A stretch of 64,000 bases of DNA, taken from the NCBI GenBank assembly GCA_016806145.1, contig CP063166.1:2604001-2668000 (forward strand). Reading direction: 5' to 3'. This DNA is from Variovorax paradoxus (GTDB lineage Bacteria > Pseudomonadota > Gammaproteobacteria > Burkholderiales > Burkholderiaceae_C). The translations under genes were made by a program, and so were the position numbers. Numbering within the stretch: position 1 is the stretch's first letter; every line of letters begins with the position of its first letter. Shown here piece after piece: positions 49,635 to 59,382 of the stretch. The notes beneath the pieces are model-generated. The model saw only the letters and a program-made list of their open reading frames with translations, had not been told where the DNA came from and did no database searches.

Positions 49635-52600
49635 ATGTCCCACGATCTCGCCAGCGTCTCGCTGGACGACAAGTACACCTCCACGTCCGGCCGCGTCTAC
49701 CTGAGCGGCATCCAGGCACTGGTGCGCCTCATGCTCGTGCAGCGATGGCGCGACCAGGCCAACGGCCTCGATACCGCCGGCTTCGTCTCCGGCTACCGCG
49801 GCTCGCCGCTCGGCGGGCTCGACGAGGCGCTGTGGAAGGCGCAGCCGCACCTCGATGCCAACCACGTCAAGTTCCTGCCCGGCGTGAACGAGGAACTGGC
49901 AGCCACCGCCGTCTGGGGCACGCAGCAGGTGCACCTGACCGGCGAGAGCGCGGTCGATGGCGTGTTCGCCATGTGGTACGGCAAGGCGCCCGGCGTGGAC
50001 CGCTGCGGCGACGTCTTCAAGCACATGAGCCACGCGGGCACCTCGCCCCATGGCGGCGTGCTGCTGGTGGCGGGCGACGACCATGGCGCCTATTCGTCGA
50101 CACTGCCGAACCAGAGCGACCACCTGTTCGCGGCCTCGATGATCCCGATGCTCTATCCGCAGAGCGTGGAGGAGTACATCGAGCTGGGCCTGCACGGCTT
50201 CGCGATGTCGCGCTTCGCCGGGCTGCCCGTGGGCTTCAAGGCGCTGGCCGACACGGTAGAGTCGTCGGGCTCGATCCCGGCCGACGCGCAGAACGTGCGC
50301 ACCCTGCTGCCCGAGGACTTCGTGCCGCCCGCGGGCGGCATGCATGCGCGGCTGTCGACCGACACGCTCGGCGTGCAGGCGCGCAAGCAGGAGGCGCTGA
50401 TGCAGGACGCGAAGATCTACGCGGCCATCGCCTATGCGCGCGCCAACCGGCTCAACCGCGTGACCATCGACGCGCCCTCGGCGCGGCTGGGCATCGTGGC
50501 CTCGGGCAAGTCGTACCGCGATGCGCTCGAGGCGCTCGAGGAGCTGGGCATCGACGCGGCCGAGGCGGCGCGCATCGGCATCCGCGTGTTCAAGGTGGCG
50601 ATGCCCTGGCCGCTTGAGCCCGACTCGATCCGCGAGTTCGCCGACGGGCTCGACGAGATCCTGGTGATCGAGGAGAAGCGTCAGATCGTCGAGTACCAGC
50701 TCAAGGAGCATCTCTACAACTGGCGCGAGGACGTGCGCCCGCGCGTGATCGGCAAGTTCGACGAGCGCGGCGAATGGGGCGCCCATCCGCGCGGCCAGTG
50801 GCTGCTGCCGGCCACGGCCGACTTCTCGGTGGCGCAGATCGCGCGCGTGATCGCCGCGCGGGTGGCGCGCTTCCACACCAGCGACATGATCCGCACGCGG
50901 CTGGCGATCCTCGACGCCAAGGACGTGGTGCTCGGCAAGGCCGTGGCCACGCCGGCGCGGCCGGCCTGGTACTGCTCGGGCTGCCCGCACAACACCTCGA
51001 CCAAGGTGCCCGAGGGCAGCCTGGCGCTGGCCGGCATCGGCTGCCACGTGATGGCGACCGCGATCTATCCCGAGCACAACCGCACCACGACCCACATGGG
51101 CGGCGAGGGCGCGCCCTGGCTCGGCCAGGCCTGGTTCTCGAAGCGCAACCACGTGTTCGCCAACCTCGGCGACGGCACCTACTATCACTCGGGCTCGATG
51201 GCGATCCGCGCCGCCGTGGCCGCGGGCGTGAACATCACCTACAAGATCCTCTACAACGATGCGGTGGCGATGACCGGCGGCCAGCCCGTCGACGGGCCCG
51301 TGAGCGTGCCGCGCATCGCGCACCAGGTGGCGGCCGAGGGCGTGCGCCGCATCGCGCTGGTGGCCGAGGACCCGACGCGCTGGCGCGACCGCTCGCCGCT
51401 GCCGGCCGATGGCGGCGGCTTCGTCCTCACCATCCACCACCGCGACGAGATGGACGCGGTGCAGCGCACGCTGCGCGACTACGAGGGCGTGTCGGTGCTG
51501 ATCTACGACCAGGTCTGCGCGGCCGAGAAGCGCCGGCGCCGCAAGAAGGGCGAGTTCCCGCAGGCCTCGCACCGCGTGTTCATCAACGAAGCCGTGTGCG
51601 AGGGCTGCGGCGACTGCGGCGAGCAGTCGAACTGCACCTCGCTGCTGCCGCAGCCCACGCCCCATGGCCTGAAGCGCCGCGTGGACCAGAGCGCGTGCAA
51701 CGCCGACTACTCGTGCGTCAAGGGCTTCTGCCCGAGCTTCGTGAGCGTGGAAGGCGTGAAGCCGCGGCGCATCAAGCCGGTGGCCGCGCGCGGCGCCGAG
51801 GCCGACGCGGCGCTGCCCGAGCCGACCGTGCATGCGATCGAGGGCATGCACAACATCCTCATCACCGGCATCGGCGGCACCGGCGTCATCACCATCGGCG
51901 CGCTGATCGGCATGGCCGCGCACCTCGAGGGCCAGGCCGCGAGCGTGCTCGACATGACGGGCATGTCGCAGAAGAACGGCTCGGTGACCTCGCACGTGCG
52001 GCTGGCGCGCGACGCCGCGCAGCTCAAGGCGCAGCGCATTCCCACCGGCGAGGCCGACCTGGTGCTGGGCTGCGACATGCTGACCGCGGGCGCGCCCGAC
52101 GCCATCGCCAAGATGCGCCCGGGCCGCAGCTATGCGTTGGTGAACACCTTCGAGCAGCCCACCGGCCATTTCGCGCAGGACCCCGACTGGACCTTCCCGG
52201 CCGGCCAGGTGCGCGCGCTGATCGAGGAGTCGGTGGCCGGCAAGGCCGACTTCATCGACGCCACGGGCCTCGCGACCCGGCTCATGGGCGACGCCATTGC
52301 GGCCAACCTGTTCCTTTTGGGCTTCGCGTTCCAGAAGGGCTATGTGCCGCTGAGTTCGGCCGCGCTGCTGCGCGCGATCGAGATCAACGGCGTGGCCGTG
52401 AAGGCCAACCAGCAGGCCTTCCACTGGGGCCGGCGCGCCGCGCTCGACCTCGCGGCCGTGGCGCGCGAGGCCTCCCCCGCGCAGCCGGTGGCGCTGCAGC
52501 TGCCGCAGGGGCTCGATGCCTTGCTCGCGGACCGCACCGCCTTCCTCACGGCCTACCAGGACGCGGCCTATGCGCGGCGCTTCTCGGACTTCGTGGCGCG

Positions 52601-53180
52601 GGTGCGCGGCGTGGAGCAGGCCCGCGGCCGCGGCGACCGCTTCACGCGCGCGGTGGCGTCCAACCTGTTCAAGCTGATGGCCTACAAGGACGAGTACGAG
52701 GTCGCGCGCCTCTACACCGACGGCGCCTTCATGAAGAAGCTGCAGCAGGAATTCGAGGGCACGCCGAAGCTGCGCTTCCACCTCGCGCCGCCGATCCTCG
52801 GCCAGCGCGATGCGCAGGGCCGGCCGGTCAAGCGCGCCTTCGGGCCGTGGATGCTGCAGGGCTTCCGCGTGCTGGCCGCGCTGCGCCGGCTGCGCGGAAC
52901 GGCCTTCGACCCCTTCGGCCGCACCGAGGAACGCCGCACGGAGCGGCGCCTGATCGAGGAGTACCGCGCGGGCATCGAGGACATCCTCGTGCGCTGGGAC
53001 GAGGTCGACGCCGACACGGCGCTGGCGCTCGCGAAGCTGCCCGAGCAGATCCGCGGTTACGGCCATGTGAAGGAGGCGAGCATCGCCGCCGCGCAGGTGC
53101 GCCGCGATGCGCTGCGCTCGCGGCTCCTGGCGTCGCGCGCCGAGGCGGGCCCGGTGGTGCGCGAGGCGGTGCCGGCCTGA
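49635..53180 (+). CDS. Fused indolepyruvate ferredoxin oxidoreductase (IorAB-type)
   Basis: The product has 1181 residues from ATG 49635. The N-terminal part holds the pyrimidine-binding domain (LSGIQALVRLMLVQRWRDQA; GYRGSPLGGLDEALW) and GVNEELAATAVWGTQQVHLT. The TPP pyrophosphate region is THMGGEGAPWLGQA with FANLGDGTYYHSGS. One Cys cluster, CEGCGDCGEQSNC (about residue 655 onward), and CVKGFCPSF bind iron-sulfur. The gamma domain starts ILITGIGGTGVITIGALIG. The enzyme decarboxylates aryl- or branched-chain 2-oxo acids to CoA esters with ferredoxin, as in aromatic amino-acid breakdown. The Lrp gene upstream fits that role. Confidence 0.93.
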   Translation: MSHDLASVSLDDKYTSTSGRVYLSGIQALVRLMLVQRWRDQANGLDTAGFVSGYRGSPLGGLDEALWKAQPHLDANHVKFLPGVNEELAATAVWGTQQVHLTGESAVDGVFAMWYGKAPGVDRCGDVFKHMSHAGTSPHGGVLLVAGDDHGAYSSTLPNQSDHLFAASMIPMLYPQSVEEYIELGLHGFAMSRFAGLPVGFKALADTVESSGSIPADAQNVRTLLPEDFVPPAGGMHARLSTDTLGVQARKQEALMQDAKIYAAIAYARANRLNRVTIDAPSARLGIVASGKSYRDALEALEELGIDAAEAARIGIRVFKVAMPWPLEPDSIREFADGLDEILVIEEKRQIVEYQLKEHLYNWREDVRPRVIGKFDERGEWGAHPRGQWLLPATADFSVAQIARVIAARVARFHTSDMIRTRLAILDAKDVVLGKAVATPARPAWYCSGCPHNTSTKVPEGSLALAGIGCHVMATAIYPEHNRTTTHMGGEGAPWLGQAWFSKRNHVFANLGDGTYYHSGSMAIRAAVAAGVNITYKILYNDAVAMTGGQPVDGPVSVPRIAHQVAAEGVRRIALVAEDPTRWRDRSPLPADGGGFVLTIHHRDEMDAVQRTLRDYEGVSVLIYDQVCAAEKRRRRKKGEFPQASHRVFINEAVCEGCGDCGEQSNCTSLLPQPTPHGLKRRVDQSACNADYSCVKGFCPSFVSVEGVKPRRIKPVAARGAEADAALPEPTVHAIEGMHNILITGIGGTGVITIGALIGMAAHLEGQAASVLDMTGMSQKNGSVTSHVRLARDAAQLKAQRIPTGEADLVLGCDMLTAGAPDAIAKMRPGRSYALVNTFEQPTGHFAQDPDWTFPAGQVRALIEESVAGKADFIDATGLATRLMGDAIAANLFLLGFAFQKGYVPLSSAALLRAIEINGVAVKANQQAFHWGRRAALDLAAVAREASPAQPVALQLPQGLDALLADRTAFLTAYQDAAYARRFSDFVARVRGVEQARGRGDRFTRAVASNLFKLMAYKDEYEVARLYTDGAFMKKLQQEFEGTPKLRFHLAPPILGQRDAQGRPVKRAFGPWMLQGFRVLAALRRLRGTAFDPFGRTEERRTERRLIEEYRAGIEDILVRWDEVDADTALALAKLPEQIRGYGHVKEASIAAAQVRRDALRSRLLASRAEAGPVVREAVPA

Positions 53181-53197
53181 GGGGGAAGGGCGAAGGC

Positions 53198-53238
53198 GAT
53201 TCCGGAATCACCTGTTCTGGACAGGGCAATCCGGAATC
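53198..53238. promoter_or_regulatory. TetR operator candidate
   Basis: GATTCCGGAATC (53198-53209, perfect palindrome), CCTGT-TCTGG-ACAGG (53211-53225) and AATCCGGAATC (53228-53238) lie in a row 17 bases before the TetR start. They look like tandem autoregulatory sites. Confidence 0.55.
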
Positions 53239-53254
53239 GATAGACTCGCCCGCC

Positions 53255-53833
53255 ATGGCCCGACCCAAAGCCTTCGACCGCAACGCCGCCCTGCAGGGCG
53301 CGATCGCCGTGTTCTGCGACCACGGCTACGACGGCACCTCGACCGAGATGCTGCTTGCCGCCATGGGCATCAGCCGCCAGAGCATGTACGACACCTTCGG
53401 CGACAAGCGCCGGCTCTATCTTGAGGCGCTGCAGCAGTACGCCGTGGGCCATGTGTCGCAGCACATCCGCGCGCTGCATGGCGGCGCCTCGCCGCGCGCG
53501 GGGCTGGCGGCCATGCTCGACGGCATGGCGACCCATTTCGGCGCGCAGGGCCAGCCGGGCTGCATGGGCATCGGCGCGGTCTGCGAGTTCGGCCGCGGCG
53601 ATGCCGAGGTGAGCCTGTTGACCGACACCGCGGGCCGCATGCTGCAGTCGGCCATCGAGGGCCGCATCGGCGAGGCCCAGGCCGCGGGCGAGATCGATGC
53701 CGCGCTCGCGCCGCGCGCGGTCGCGCAGTTCCTGATGGCCACGCTGTCGGGGCTCAAGATCTCGGGGCGTGGCGGCGCTTCGGTCGAGGACCTGCGCGAC
53801 ATCGCGCGCATGGCGATGCGCGGCCTGCGTTGA
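53255..53833 (+). CDS. TetR/AcrR family regulator
   Basis: The product has 192 residues. The helix-turn-helix is LQGAIAVFCDHGYDGTSTEM with AAMGISRQSMYDTFGDKRRL. The C-terminal part (PGCMGIGAVCEFGRGDAEVS) is of the YjdC/TetR_C_9-like kind found beside SDR genes. The SDR gene follows 85 bases downstream and has its own GGATCGATCGATCC palindrome, so this regulator probably controls both. Confidence 0.9.
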   Translation: MARPKAFDRNAALQGAIAVFCDHGYDGTSTEMLLAAMGISRQSMYDTFGDKRRLYLEALQQYAVGHVSQHIRALHGGASPRAGLAAMLDGMATHFGAQGQPGCMGIGAVCEFGRGDAEVSLLTDTAGRMLQSAIEGRIGEAQAAGEIDAALAPRAVAQFLMATLSGLKISGRGGASVEDLRDIARMAMRGLR

Positions 53834-53885
53834 ATGCGTGTGTGTGCGCGCCCGGTTTCGGATGCGCTTTTTTTTGTTCTATTCT

Positions 53886-53899
53886 GGATCGATCGATCC
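53886..53899. promoter_or_regulatory. Palindrome before the SDR gene
   Basis: The 14-bp perfect palindrome GGATCGATCGATCC lies 20 bases before the SDR start, in an AT-rich context with TTAAAAAAGGAAA following. It is a candidate operator for the adjacent TetR protein. Confidence 0.45.
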
Positions 53900-53918
53900 G
53901 TTAAAAAAGGAAATCGAC

Positions 53919-54659
53919 ATGACGAAATCCCTCTCCGGCAAGACGGCCCTCGTGACCGGCGGCTCGCGCGGCATCGGCGCGGCCATCGTGCGGCGGCTCG
54001 CGAACGACGGCGCGGCCGTGGCCTTCACCTATGCATCGTCGGACGCGGCGGCGCGCGCGCTCGTGGCCGAGATCGAAGGGCAGGGCGGCCGCGCGCTCGC
54101 GCTGCGCGCCGACAGCGCCGATGCCCAGGCCGTTCGGCAGGCGGTCGACGCCGCGGCCGAGGCCTTCGGCGGGCTGCACCTGCTGGTGAACAACGCCGGC
54201 ATCCTGGTGGGCGGCATGGTCGAGGACTACGCGCTCGCCGACTTCGACCGCATGTTCGCGGTCAACGTGCGTTCGGCCTTCGTGGCGGTGCAGGCGGCGG
54301 CGAAGCACATGGAGCGCGGCGGGCGCATCGTCATCACCGGCAGCGTGGTGGCCGAGCGCGCGGGCTTCGCGGGCTCGTCGGTCTATGCGATGACCAAGGG
54401 CGCGGTGGCCTCGATGGCGCGCGGCCTCGCGCGCGACCTCGGGCCCCGGGGCATCACGGTGAACGTGGTGCAGCCCGGGCCGACCGACACCGACATGGCG
54501 CCGAAGTCGGCCTACGGCGAGCGGCTGGAGCCGCTGATGGCGTTGGGACGCATGGGACACGACAGCGAGATCGCGGGCATGGTGGCCTACCTCGCGGGAC
54601 CCGACGCCAGCTTCGTCACCGGCGCGGCGCTGACGGTGGACGGCGGCTTCCTGGCCTGA
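53919..54659 (+). CDS. SDR family oxidoreductase
   Basis: The product has 246 residues, with AAAAGGAAA before the ATG. The classical signature is TGGSRGIG, NNAG, Ser in ITGSVVAERAG, YAMTK, and the C-terminal DASFVTGAALTVDGGF. It is a FabG-like reductase of unknown substrate. TetR-SDR pairs of this kind often detoxify carbonyls. Its stop abuts the convergent AraC stop at a GGCCTGATCAGGCC palindrome. Confidence 0.92.
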   Translation: MTKSLSGKTALVTGGSRGIGAAIVRRLANDGAAVAFTYASSDAAARALVAEIEGQGGRALALRADSADAQAVRQAVDAAAEAFGGLHLLVNNAGILVGGMVEDYALADFDRMFAVNVRSAFVAVQAAAKHMERGGRIVITGSVVAERAGFAGSSVYAMTKGAVASMARGLARDLGPRGITVNVVQPGPTDTDMAPKSAYGERLEPLMALGRMGHDSEIAGMVAYLAGPDASFVTGAALTVDGGFLA

Positions 54660-55655
54660 TCAGGCCAGCGATCGGGCCGCGCGGTAGCCGCCCGGCGTGG
54701 TGCCGAAGCGGTCGCGGAAGGCGCGGCTGAAATGGCTGGGGTCGTTGAAGCCGTTGCGGAACGCGATCTCGGTCACGCTCAGCTGCGCGAGCCGCTCGTT
54801 GGCCAGCTCCTCGGCCGCGCGCTCGAGGCGGCGCTCGCGCAGGTAGGCGCCGTACTGCGTCTGCTGCGTGGCGAACAGGCGGTGCACCAGCCGCTTGGAG
54901 ATGCACAGCTCGCGCGCGATCGCCTCGACCGAGAGCTCGGGATCGCAGAGGTTGGCTTCGACATAGGCCGCGAGCCGCTGCCAGCGGTCGCGCTCGTGGC
55001 GCCTGGCCGCGCCCGCATCGCCGGCCTGCGGCGCGCCGGCCACGGCTTCGCAGTAGATGGCCGCGAGCAGCGAGACGAAGGACTGCTCCGAGAAATAGGC
55101 CAGCGCCGGATGCGGCTGCGCCTGCACCGCGAACAGGCGGTCGAGCTGATGGCGCGCCGACTCGGCCAGCATCGAGCCGGCCTGCGCCAGCGAGGGCTCG
55201 AAGTTGTCGCGCAGGTCGGCATAGATGCCGAAGAAGCGCCCGGCCGGCAGCCGCAGCTGCACCAGCCGGCCCGATTCGTCGAGCGCGCAGGTCGAGGGCA
55301 GCCGCGTGGTGCGGAACACGATGTCGCCTTTGCGAAAAGGCAGCCGGCGGCCAGCCTGCTCGATCGTGCCCTGGCCGTCGACCGCGATCATCGCGAGCAC
55401 CTCGCCCGCGCCGTCGTGGCCCGACTGGCCCGCCGCATGGCGCACCTGCATCGGCGTGGAATCGAAGCTGACCGCGATGCCGCCGCCCACGAGCCGGCAG
55501 GCCTCGAGGTTCATGCGCGGATGGCTGTGCTGCACGCTGAGTTCGCCGGGGTAGACCAGCGCGTCGAGCGTGGTCGAGTAGCCGCGCAGGTCGCCCGGAT
55601 AGAAGGGGCGCAGGTGCGGCGCGAAGCTCAGGTGCGGAGTCGGGTCGTGGTGCAT
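54660..55655 (-). CDS. AraC family regulator
   Basis: The product has 331 residues from ATG 55655. The N-terminal sensing domain resembles the AraC-binding-like domain 2 (GELSVQHSHPRMNLEACRLV; RKGDIVFRTTRLPSTCALDE). The C-terminal double helix-turn-helix is LSVEAIARELCISKRLVHRL and VTEIAFRNGFNDPSHFSRAF with RFGTTPGGYR. It is divergent from the aldolase-amidase-MFS operon and most likely activates it. Confidence 0.92.
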   Translation of the reverse strand: MHHDPTPHLSFAPHLRPFYPGDLRGYSTTLDALVYPGELSVQHSHPRMNLEACRLVGGGIAVSFDSTPMQVRHAAGQSGHDGAGEVLAMIAVDGQGTIEQAGRRLPFRKGDIVFRTTRLPSTCALDESGRLVQLRLPAGRFFGIYADLRDNFEPSLAQAGSMLAESARHQLDRLFAVQAQPHPALAYFSEQSFVSLLAAIYCEAVAGAPQAGDAGAARRHERDRWQRLAAYVEANLCDPELSVEAIARELCISKRLVHRLFATQQTQYGAYLRERRLERAAEELANERLAQLSVTEIAFRNGFNDPSHFSRAFRDRFGTTPGGYRAARSLA

Positions 55656-55866
55656 GGTGGGATGGAAGCCGGGCCGCGTGCATGGTTCGTGCCAAGGGCG
55701 GTCCGCGCCCGCAGTCTGGAGGGCGCGCCGCGGCCGCACATCGAGACTTTCCACTAGCGGGCAGGGTCGGGGTCCCGTCGCGTTGGCGCGCTGGATCAAT
55801 GCGCGTGCGCGCAGGCGCAAGGCCCGGCGCGGCATCGCTTCCTACATTGGCGGCCATCGACCACCG

Positions 55867-56640
55867 ATGAAGGAACTCCGCGTGAACCCCACCGTCACAG
55901 ACGCCCCCTCCGCCGACGCGCCCCTGAAGCTCGACGGCCTCACCGTCGGCCACTGGAGCGATGCCGAGAAGCTCGCGCTGAGCTGCCGCATCCTCGCGAA
56001 GGAGGGCCATTCCGAAACCCTGGCCGGCCAGATCACGGTGCGCCAGGCCGACGGCAGCTTCCTCACCACGCCGCTGGCGCATGCGTTCGGCGAGATCCGC
56101 GCGGGCTCGGTGATGCGCATCGACGATTCGCTGCGCGTGCTCGAGGGCCGCGGCGTGCCGAACCCGGCCGTGCGTTTCCACCTCTGGGTGTACCGGCGCC
56201 GGCCCGACGTCAACTGCGTGATCCACACCCATCCGCCCTATGTGTCGGCGCTGTCGATGACCGGCGAGCCGCTGCAGGTCGCGCACATGGATGCCACGCC
56301 CTTCTTCGACGACTGCGCCTTCCTCGCCGAATGGCCGGGCCTGCCGATCGCCGACGTGGAGGGCGAGATCATCTCGGCCGCCCTCGGCGGCAAGCGCTGC
56401 GTGCTGCTGGCCAACCATGGCTTCCTGGCCGCCACCTCGAGCGTGGAGGAGTCGCTCTACCTCTCGGTGCTAATCGAGCGCGCCGCGCGCAACCAGCTGA
56501 TAGCGCAGAGCGCCTACGGCCGGCTCAAGCTGGTCGATCCGGCGCTGGCACGCGAATCGCACGACTTCCTGATGCAGCCGAGCATCGTGAAAGCCAGCTT
56601 CGCGATGTTCGCGCGGCAGCTCGACGCCAAGGAGATCTGA
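55867..56640 (+). CDS. Class II aldolase/adducin family protein
   Basis: The product has 257 residues. The zinc-site pattern is present: SETLAGQITVRQADGSFLTT, then VIHTHPPYVSALS with two His, and LLANHGFLAATSSVEE with the third His. Family members are aldolases or decarboxylases for sugar- or acid-phosphates. It is the first of three overlapping genes (amidase, MFS follow) facing an AraC regulator. The substrate is unknown. Confidence 0.88.
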   Translation: MKELRVNPTVTDAPSADAPLKLDGLTVGHWSDAEKLALSCRILAKEGHSETLAGQITVRQADGSFLTTPLAHAFGEIRAGSVMRIDDSLRVLEGRGVPNPAVRFHLWVYRRRPDVNCVIHTHPPYVSALSMTGEPLQVAHMDATPFFDDCAFLAEWPGLPIADVEGEIISAALGGKRCVLLANHGFLAATSSVEESLYLSVLIERAARNQLIAQSAYGRLKLVDPALARESHDFLMQPSIVKASFAMFARQLDAKEI

Positions 56641-56641
56641 G

Positions 56642-58069
56642 ATGAGCGAGGACCTGCATTTCCTGGAACTGACCGAGGTGGCGCAGCGGCTGCGCGAGCG
56701 CGCGCTGTCGCCGGTGGAACTGACCGAGCGCATGCTGGCGCGCATCGAGGCCGTCGACCCCGCGCTGCACGCCTATGCGCGCACCATGCCCGAGAGCGCG
56801 CGCGCCGAGGCGCGCCGTGCCGAGGAGGAGATCGCGCGTGGCGGCTGGCGCGGCCTGCTGCACGGCGTGCCGGTGGCGGTCAAGGACAACTGCCATGCGG
56901 CCGGCGTGGTCTGCGCCAACGGCACCGAGGTCTACGCCGACTTCAGGCCCGAGCGCGACTCGACCGTGGTGCGCAAGCTGCGCGAGGCCGGCGCGGTGAT
57001 CCTCGGCAAGCTGCAGCACACCGAGGGCGCGTTCGCCGAGCACCACCGCAGCATCGTCGCGCCGGTCAATCCGTGGAACGCGGACCAGTGGCCCGGCGCC
57101 TCCTCGAGCGGCTCGGGCGTGGGCACGGCCGCGGGCCTGTGCTTCGGCTCGCTGGGCACCGACACGGGCGGATCGATCCGCTTTCCCTGCGCGGCCAACA
57201 ACCTCACGGGGCTGAAGCCGAGCTGGGGCCGCGTGTCGCGCTTCGGCGTGTTCGAGAACTCGGCCTCGCTCGACCATGTGGGGCCGATGACGCGCAGCGC
57301 GGCCGACGCGGCGGCGATGCTCGCCGCGCTGGCCGGTGCCGACGAGGACGATCCCACCGCGCTGCCCGATGCCGTGCCCGACTACCTGGCGCTGTCGGCC
57401 CAGGGCGTGGCGGGGCTGCGGATCGGCATCGATGCCGAGCACATCGCACGCGACGTCGATGCACCCACGCGCGCCGCGATGCAGGCGGCGCTGGCCACGC
57501 TCACCGGACTGGGCGCCACGCTGCGCGAGGTGCGGCTGCCCGATCCGTCGGAGGTGATCGCGGGCTGGCTGCGCTTCTCGGCGGTGGAGATGGCGGCCGC
57601 GCACGAGGCCACGTACCCGGCGCAGAAGGAGCGCTACGGCCCGGTGCTCTCGGGCTTCATCGAGGTGGGCCGCGCGCAGTCGGGCATCGCGCTGCAGAAG
57701 CTGCTGATGCAGCGGCTGAACTTCCGCGGCGCGCTGACCAAGCTGTTCGGCGACATCGACCTGCTCGCGATCCCCGTGACCTGCGACGCCGGTTTCAGCA
57801 ATGCACGCATGGCCACGCTGGGCACCGACGAGGGCGACCTGCTCAAGCTGCTGCGCTTCACCGCGCCCTACGACATGAGCGGCCATCCGACGCTGACCTT
57901 GCCCTGCGGCTTCACGCCCGAGGGCCATCCGATCGGCTTCCAGCTCGTGGCGGCGCACCTGCATGAGGCAACGATGCTGCGCGCCGGCCGCGCCTACCAG
58001 GGCGCGACCGACTGGCATCGGCGTCATCCGGCTTCGATTCCGAACCACAACGAGGAGCACCCCGCATGA
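56642..58069 (+). CDS. Amidase-signature family hydrolase, cytosolic
   Basis: The product has 475 residues with no signal peptide. The triad is Lys81 (VAVKDN), cis-Ser154 (PGASSSGSG) and Ser178 (GTDTGGS). It starts one base after the aldolase stop, and its stop overlaps the MFS start as ATGA, so all three are one operon. The substrate is probably an amide that the MFS protein brings in; this is inferred from context. Confidence 0.9.
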   Translation: MSEDLHFLELTEVAQRLRERALSPVELTERMLARIEAVDPALHAYARTMPESARAEARRAEEEIARGGWRGLLHGVPVAVKDNCHAAGVVCANGTEVYADFRPERDSTVVRKLREAGAVILGKLQHTEGAFAEHHRSIVAPVNPWNADQWPGASSSGSGVGTAAGLCFGSLGTDTGGSIRFPCAANNLTGLKPSWGRVSRFGVFENSASLDHVGPMTRSAADAAAMLAALAGADEDDPTALPDAVPDYLALSAQGVAGLRIGIDAEHIARDVDAPTRAAMQAALATLTGLGATLREVRLPDPSEVIAGWLRFSAVEMAAAHEATYPAQKERYGPVLSGFIEVGRAQSGIALQKLLMQRLNFRGALTKLFGDIDLLAIPVTCDAGFSNARMATLGTDEGDLLKLLRFTAPYDMSGHPTLTLPCGFTPEGHPIGFQLVAAHLHEATMLRAGRAYQGATDWHRRHPASIPNHNEEHPA

Positions 58070-59370
58070 ACACCATCGCCACACCTGTGGGCGCCGCCGC
58101 GCCCGCCAAGCCGCAGAGCGTCTGGAAGGTCGGCGCCGCCACCATGGCCGGCACCGCGATCGAGGGCTTCGACTTCCTGGCCTACGGCACGGCGGCCGCG
58201 CTGGTCTTCAACAAGCTGTTCTTCCCGAATTTCGATCCGGTGACCGGCACGCTCGCGGCCTTCGGCACCTTCGCCAGCGGCATGCTCGCGCGGCCGATCG
58301 GCGGCATCGTGTTCGGCCACTACGGCGACCGGCTCGGCCGCAAGGCCATGCTCACGCTGAGCCTCTTGATGATGGGGATCTGCACGGTGCTGATCGGCGT
58401 GCTGCCGACCTACGAGTCGATCGGGCTCTGGGCCGCGGTGCTGCTGGTGCTGCTGCGCATCGGCCAGGGCCTGTCCTTCGGCGGCGAGCTCGGCGGCGCG
58501 ATGCTGATGGCGGTCGAGCATGCGCCGCCGCGCTGGCGCTCGCTGGTGGGCAGCATGCCGCAGATGGGCGCGCCGATCGGCGTGCTGCTGTCGTCGGGCG
58601 CTTTCGCGCTGGTCACGCAGCTGCCCGAGGACGCCTTCCTGCACTGGGGCTGGCGGCTGCCGTTCCTGGCCAGCGCGCTGCTGATCGCGGTGGGCATCTT
58701 CATCCGCACGCGCATCGACGAGTCGCCCGAGTTCGAGGCCGTGAAGGCGCACCGCAAGACCGCCGCGCTGCCCGCGCGCGAAGTGGTGCTGGCGCACTGG
58801 CGGCCGCTGCTCTTGACCATCGGCGGCAAGCTGGCCGAGGTCACGCTGATCTACACCATCCTGGTGTTCTCGATCTCCTATGCGGTCACGCGGCTGGGCT
58901 TCTCGCGCGGCGATGCGCTGCATGCGCTGGTGCTGGGTTCGTCGCTGATGGTGCTGACCATTCCGCTGTTCGGCTGGCTGGCCGACCGCGTCGGCGCGCG
59001 GCGGCTCTATGTGTTCGGCGGCGTGCTGCTGGCCCTGATGGCGCTGCCGCTGTTCCAGGCCATCGGCAGCGGCTCGCTCACGGCCTACACGGCGGCGATG
59101 GTGGTGGCGCTCGCGCTCAACTACCCGTTGATGTTCGCGCCGCAATCGAACCTGTATGCGGCGCAGTTCCCGGCCGAGCTGCGCTACTCGGGCATCTCCA
59201 TCGGCATCCAGATGGCGGCCGCGCTCGGCGGCGGGCTGGCGCCGATCATCGCGGCGACGCTGGTGGCGAAGTACGGCAGCATCGTGCCGGTGGGGGCGTA
59301 TGTGGCGGTGCTGGGGGCTGTGGCGGCGCTGTCGGCGTGGAAGATGCGGCCGGCGGCGAACGAGGGTTGA
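58066..59370 (+). CDS. MFS transporter, metabolite:proton symporter (MHS) type
   Basis: The product has 434 residues with twelve hydrophobic segments. MHS-type marks are AIEGFDFLAYGTAAALVFNK, FGHYGDRLGRKAMLTLSLLM (motif A), RIGQGLSFGGELGGAMLMAV and MFAPQSNLYAAQFPAELRYS. Relatives import organic acids or betaines such as shikimate and proline-betaine. It is the last gene of the AraC-facing operon and presumably takes up its substrate. A long hairpin repeat follows. Confidence 0.9.
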   Translation: MNTIATPVGAAAPAKPQSVWKVGAATMAGTAIEGFDFLAYGTAAALVFNKLFFPNFDPVTGTLAAFGTFASGMLARPIGGIVFGHYGDRLGRKAMLTLSLLMMGICTVLIGVLPTYESIGLWAAVLLVLLRIGQGLSFGGELGGAMLMAVEHAPPRWRSLVGSMPQMGAPIGVLLSSGAFALVTQLPEDAFLHWGWRLPFLASALLIAVGIFIRTRIDESPEFEAVKAHRKTAALPAREVVLAHWRPLLLTIGGKLAEVTLIYTILVFSISYAVTRLGFSRGDALHALVLGSSLMVLTIPLFGWLADRVGARRLYVFGGVLLALMALPLFQAIGSGSLTAYTAAMVVALALNYPLMFAPQSNLYAAQFPAELRYSGISIGIQMAAALGGGLAPIIAATLVAKYGSIVPVGAYVAVLGAVAALSAWKMRPAANEG

Positions 59371-59382
59371 TTCCTATCTGGA

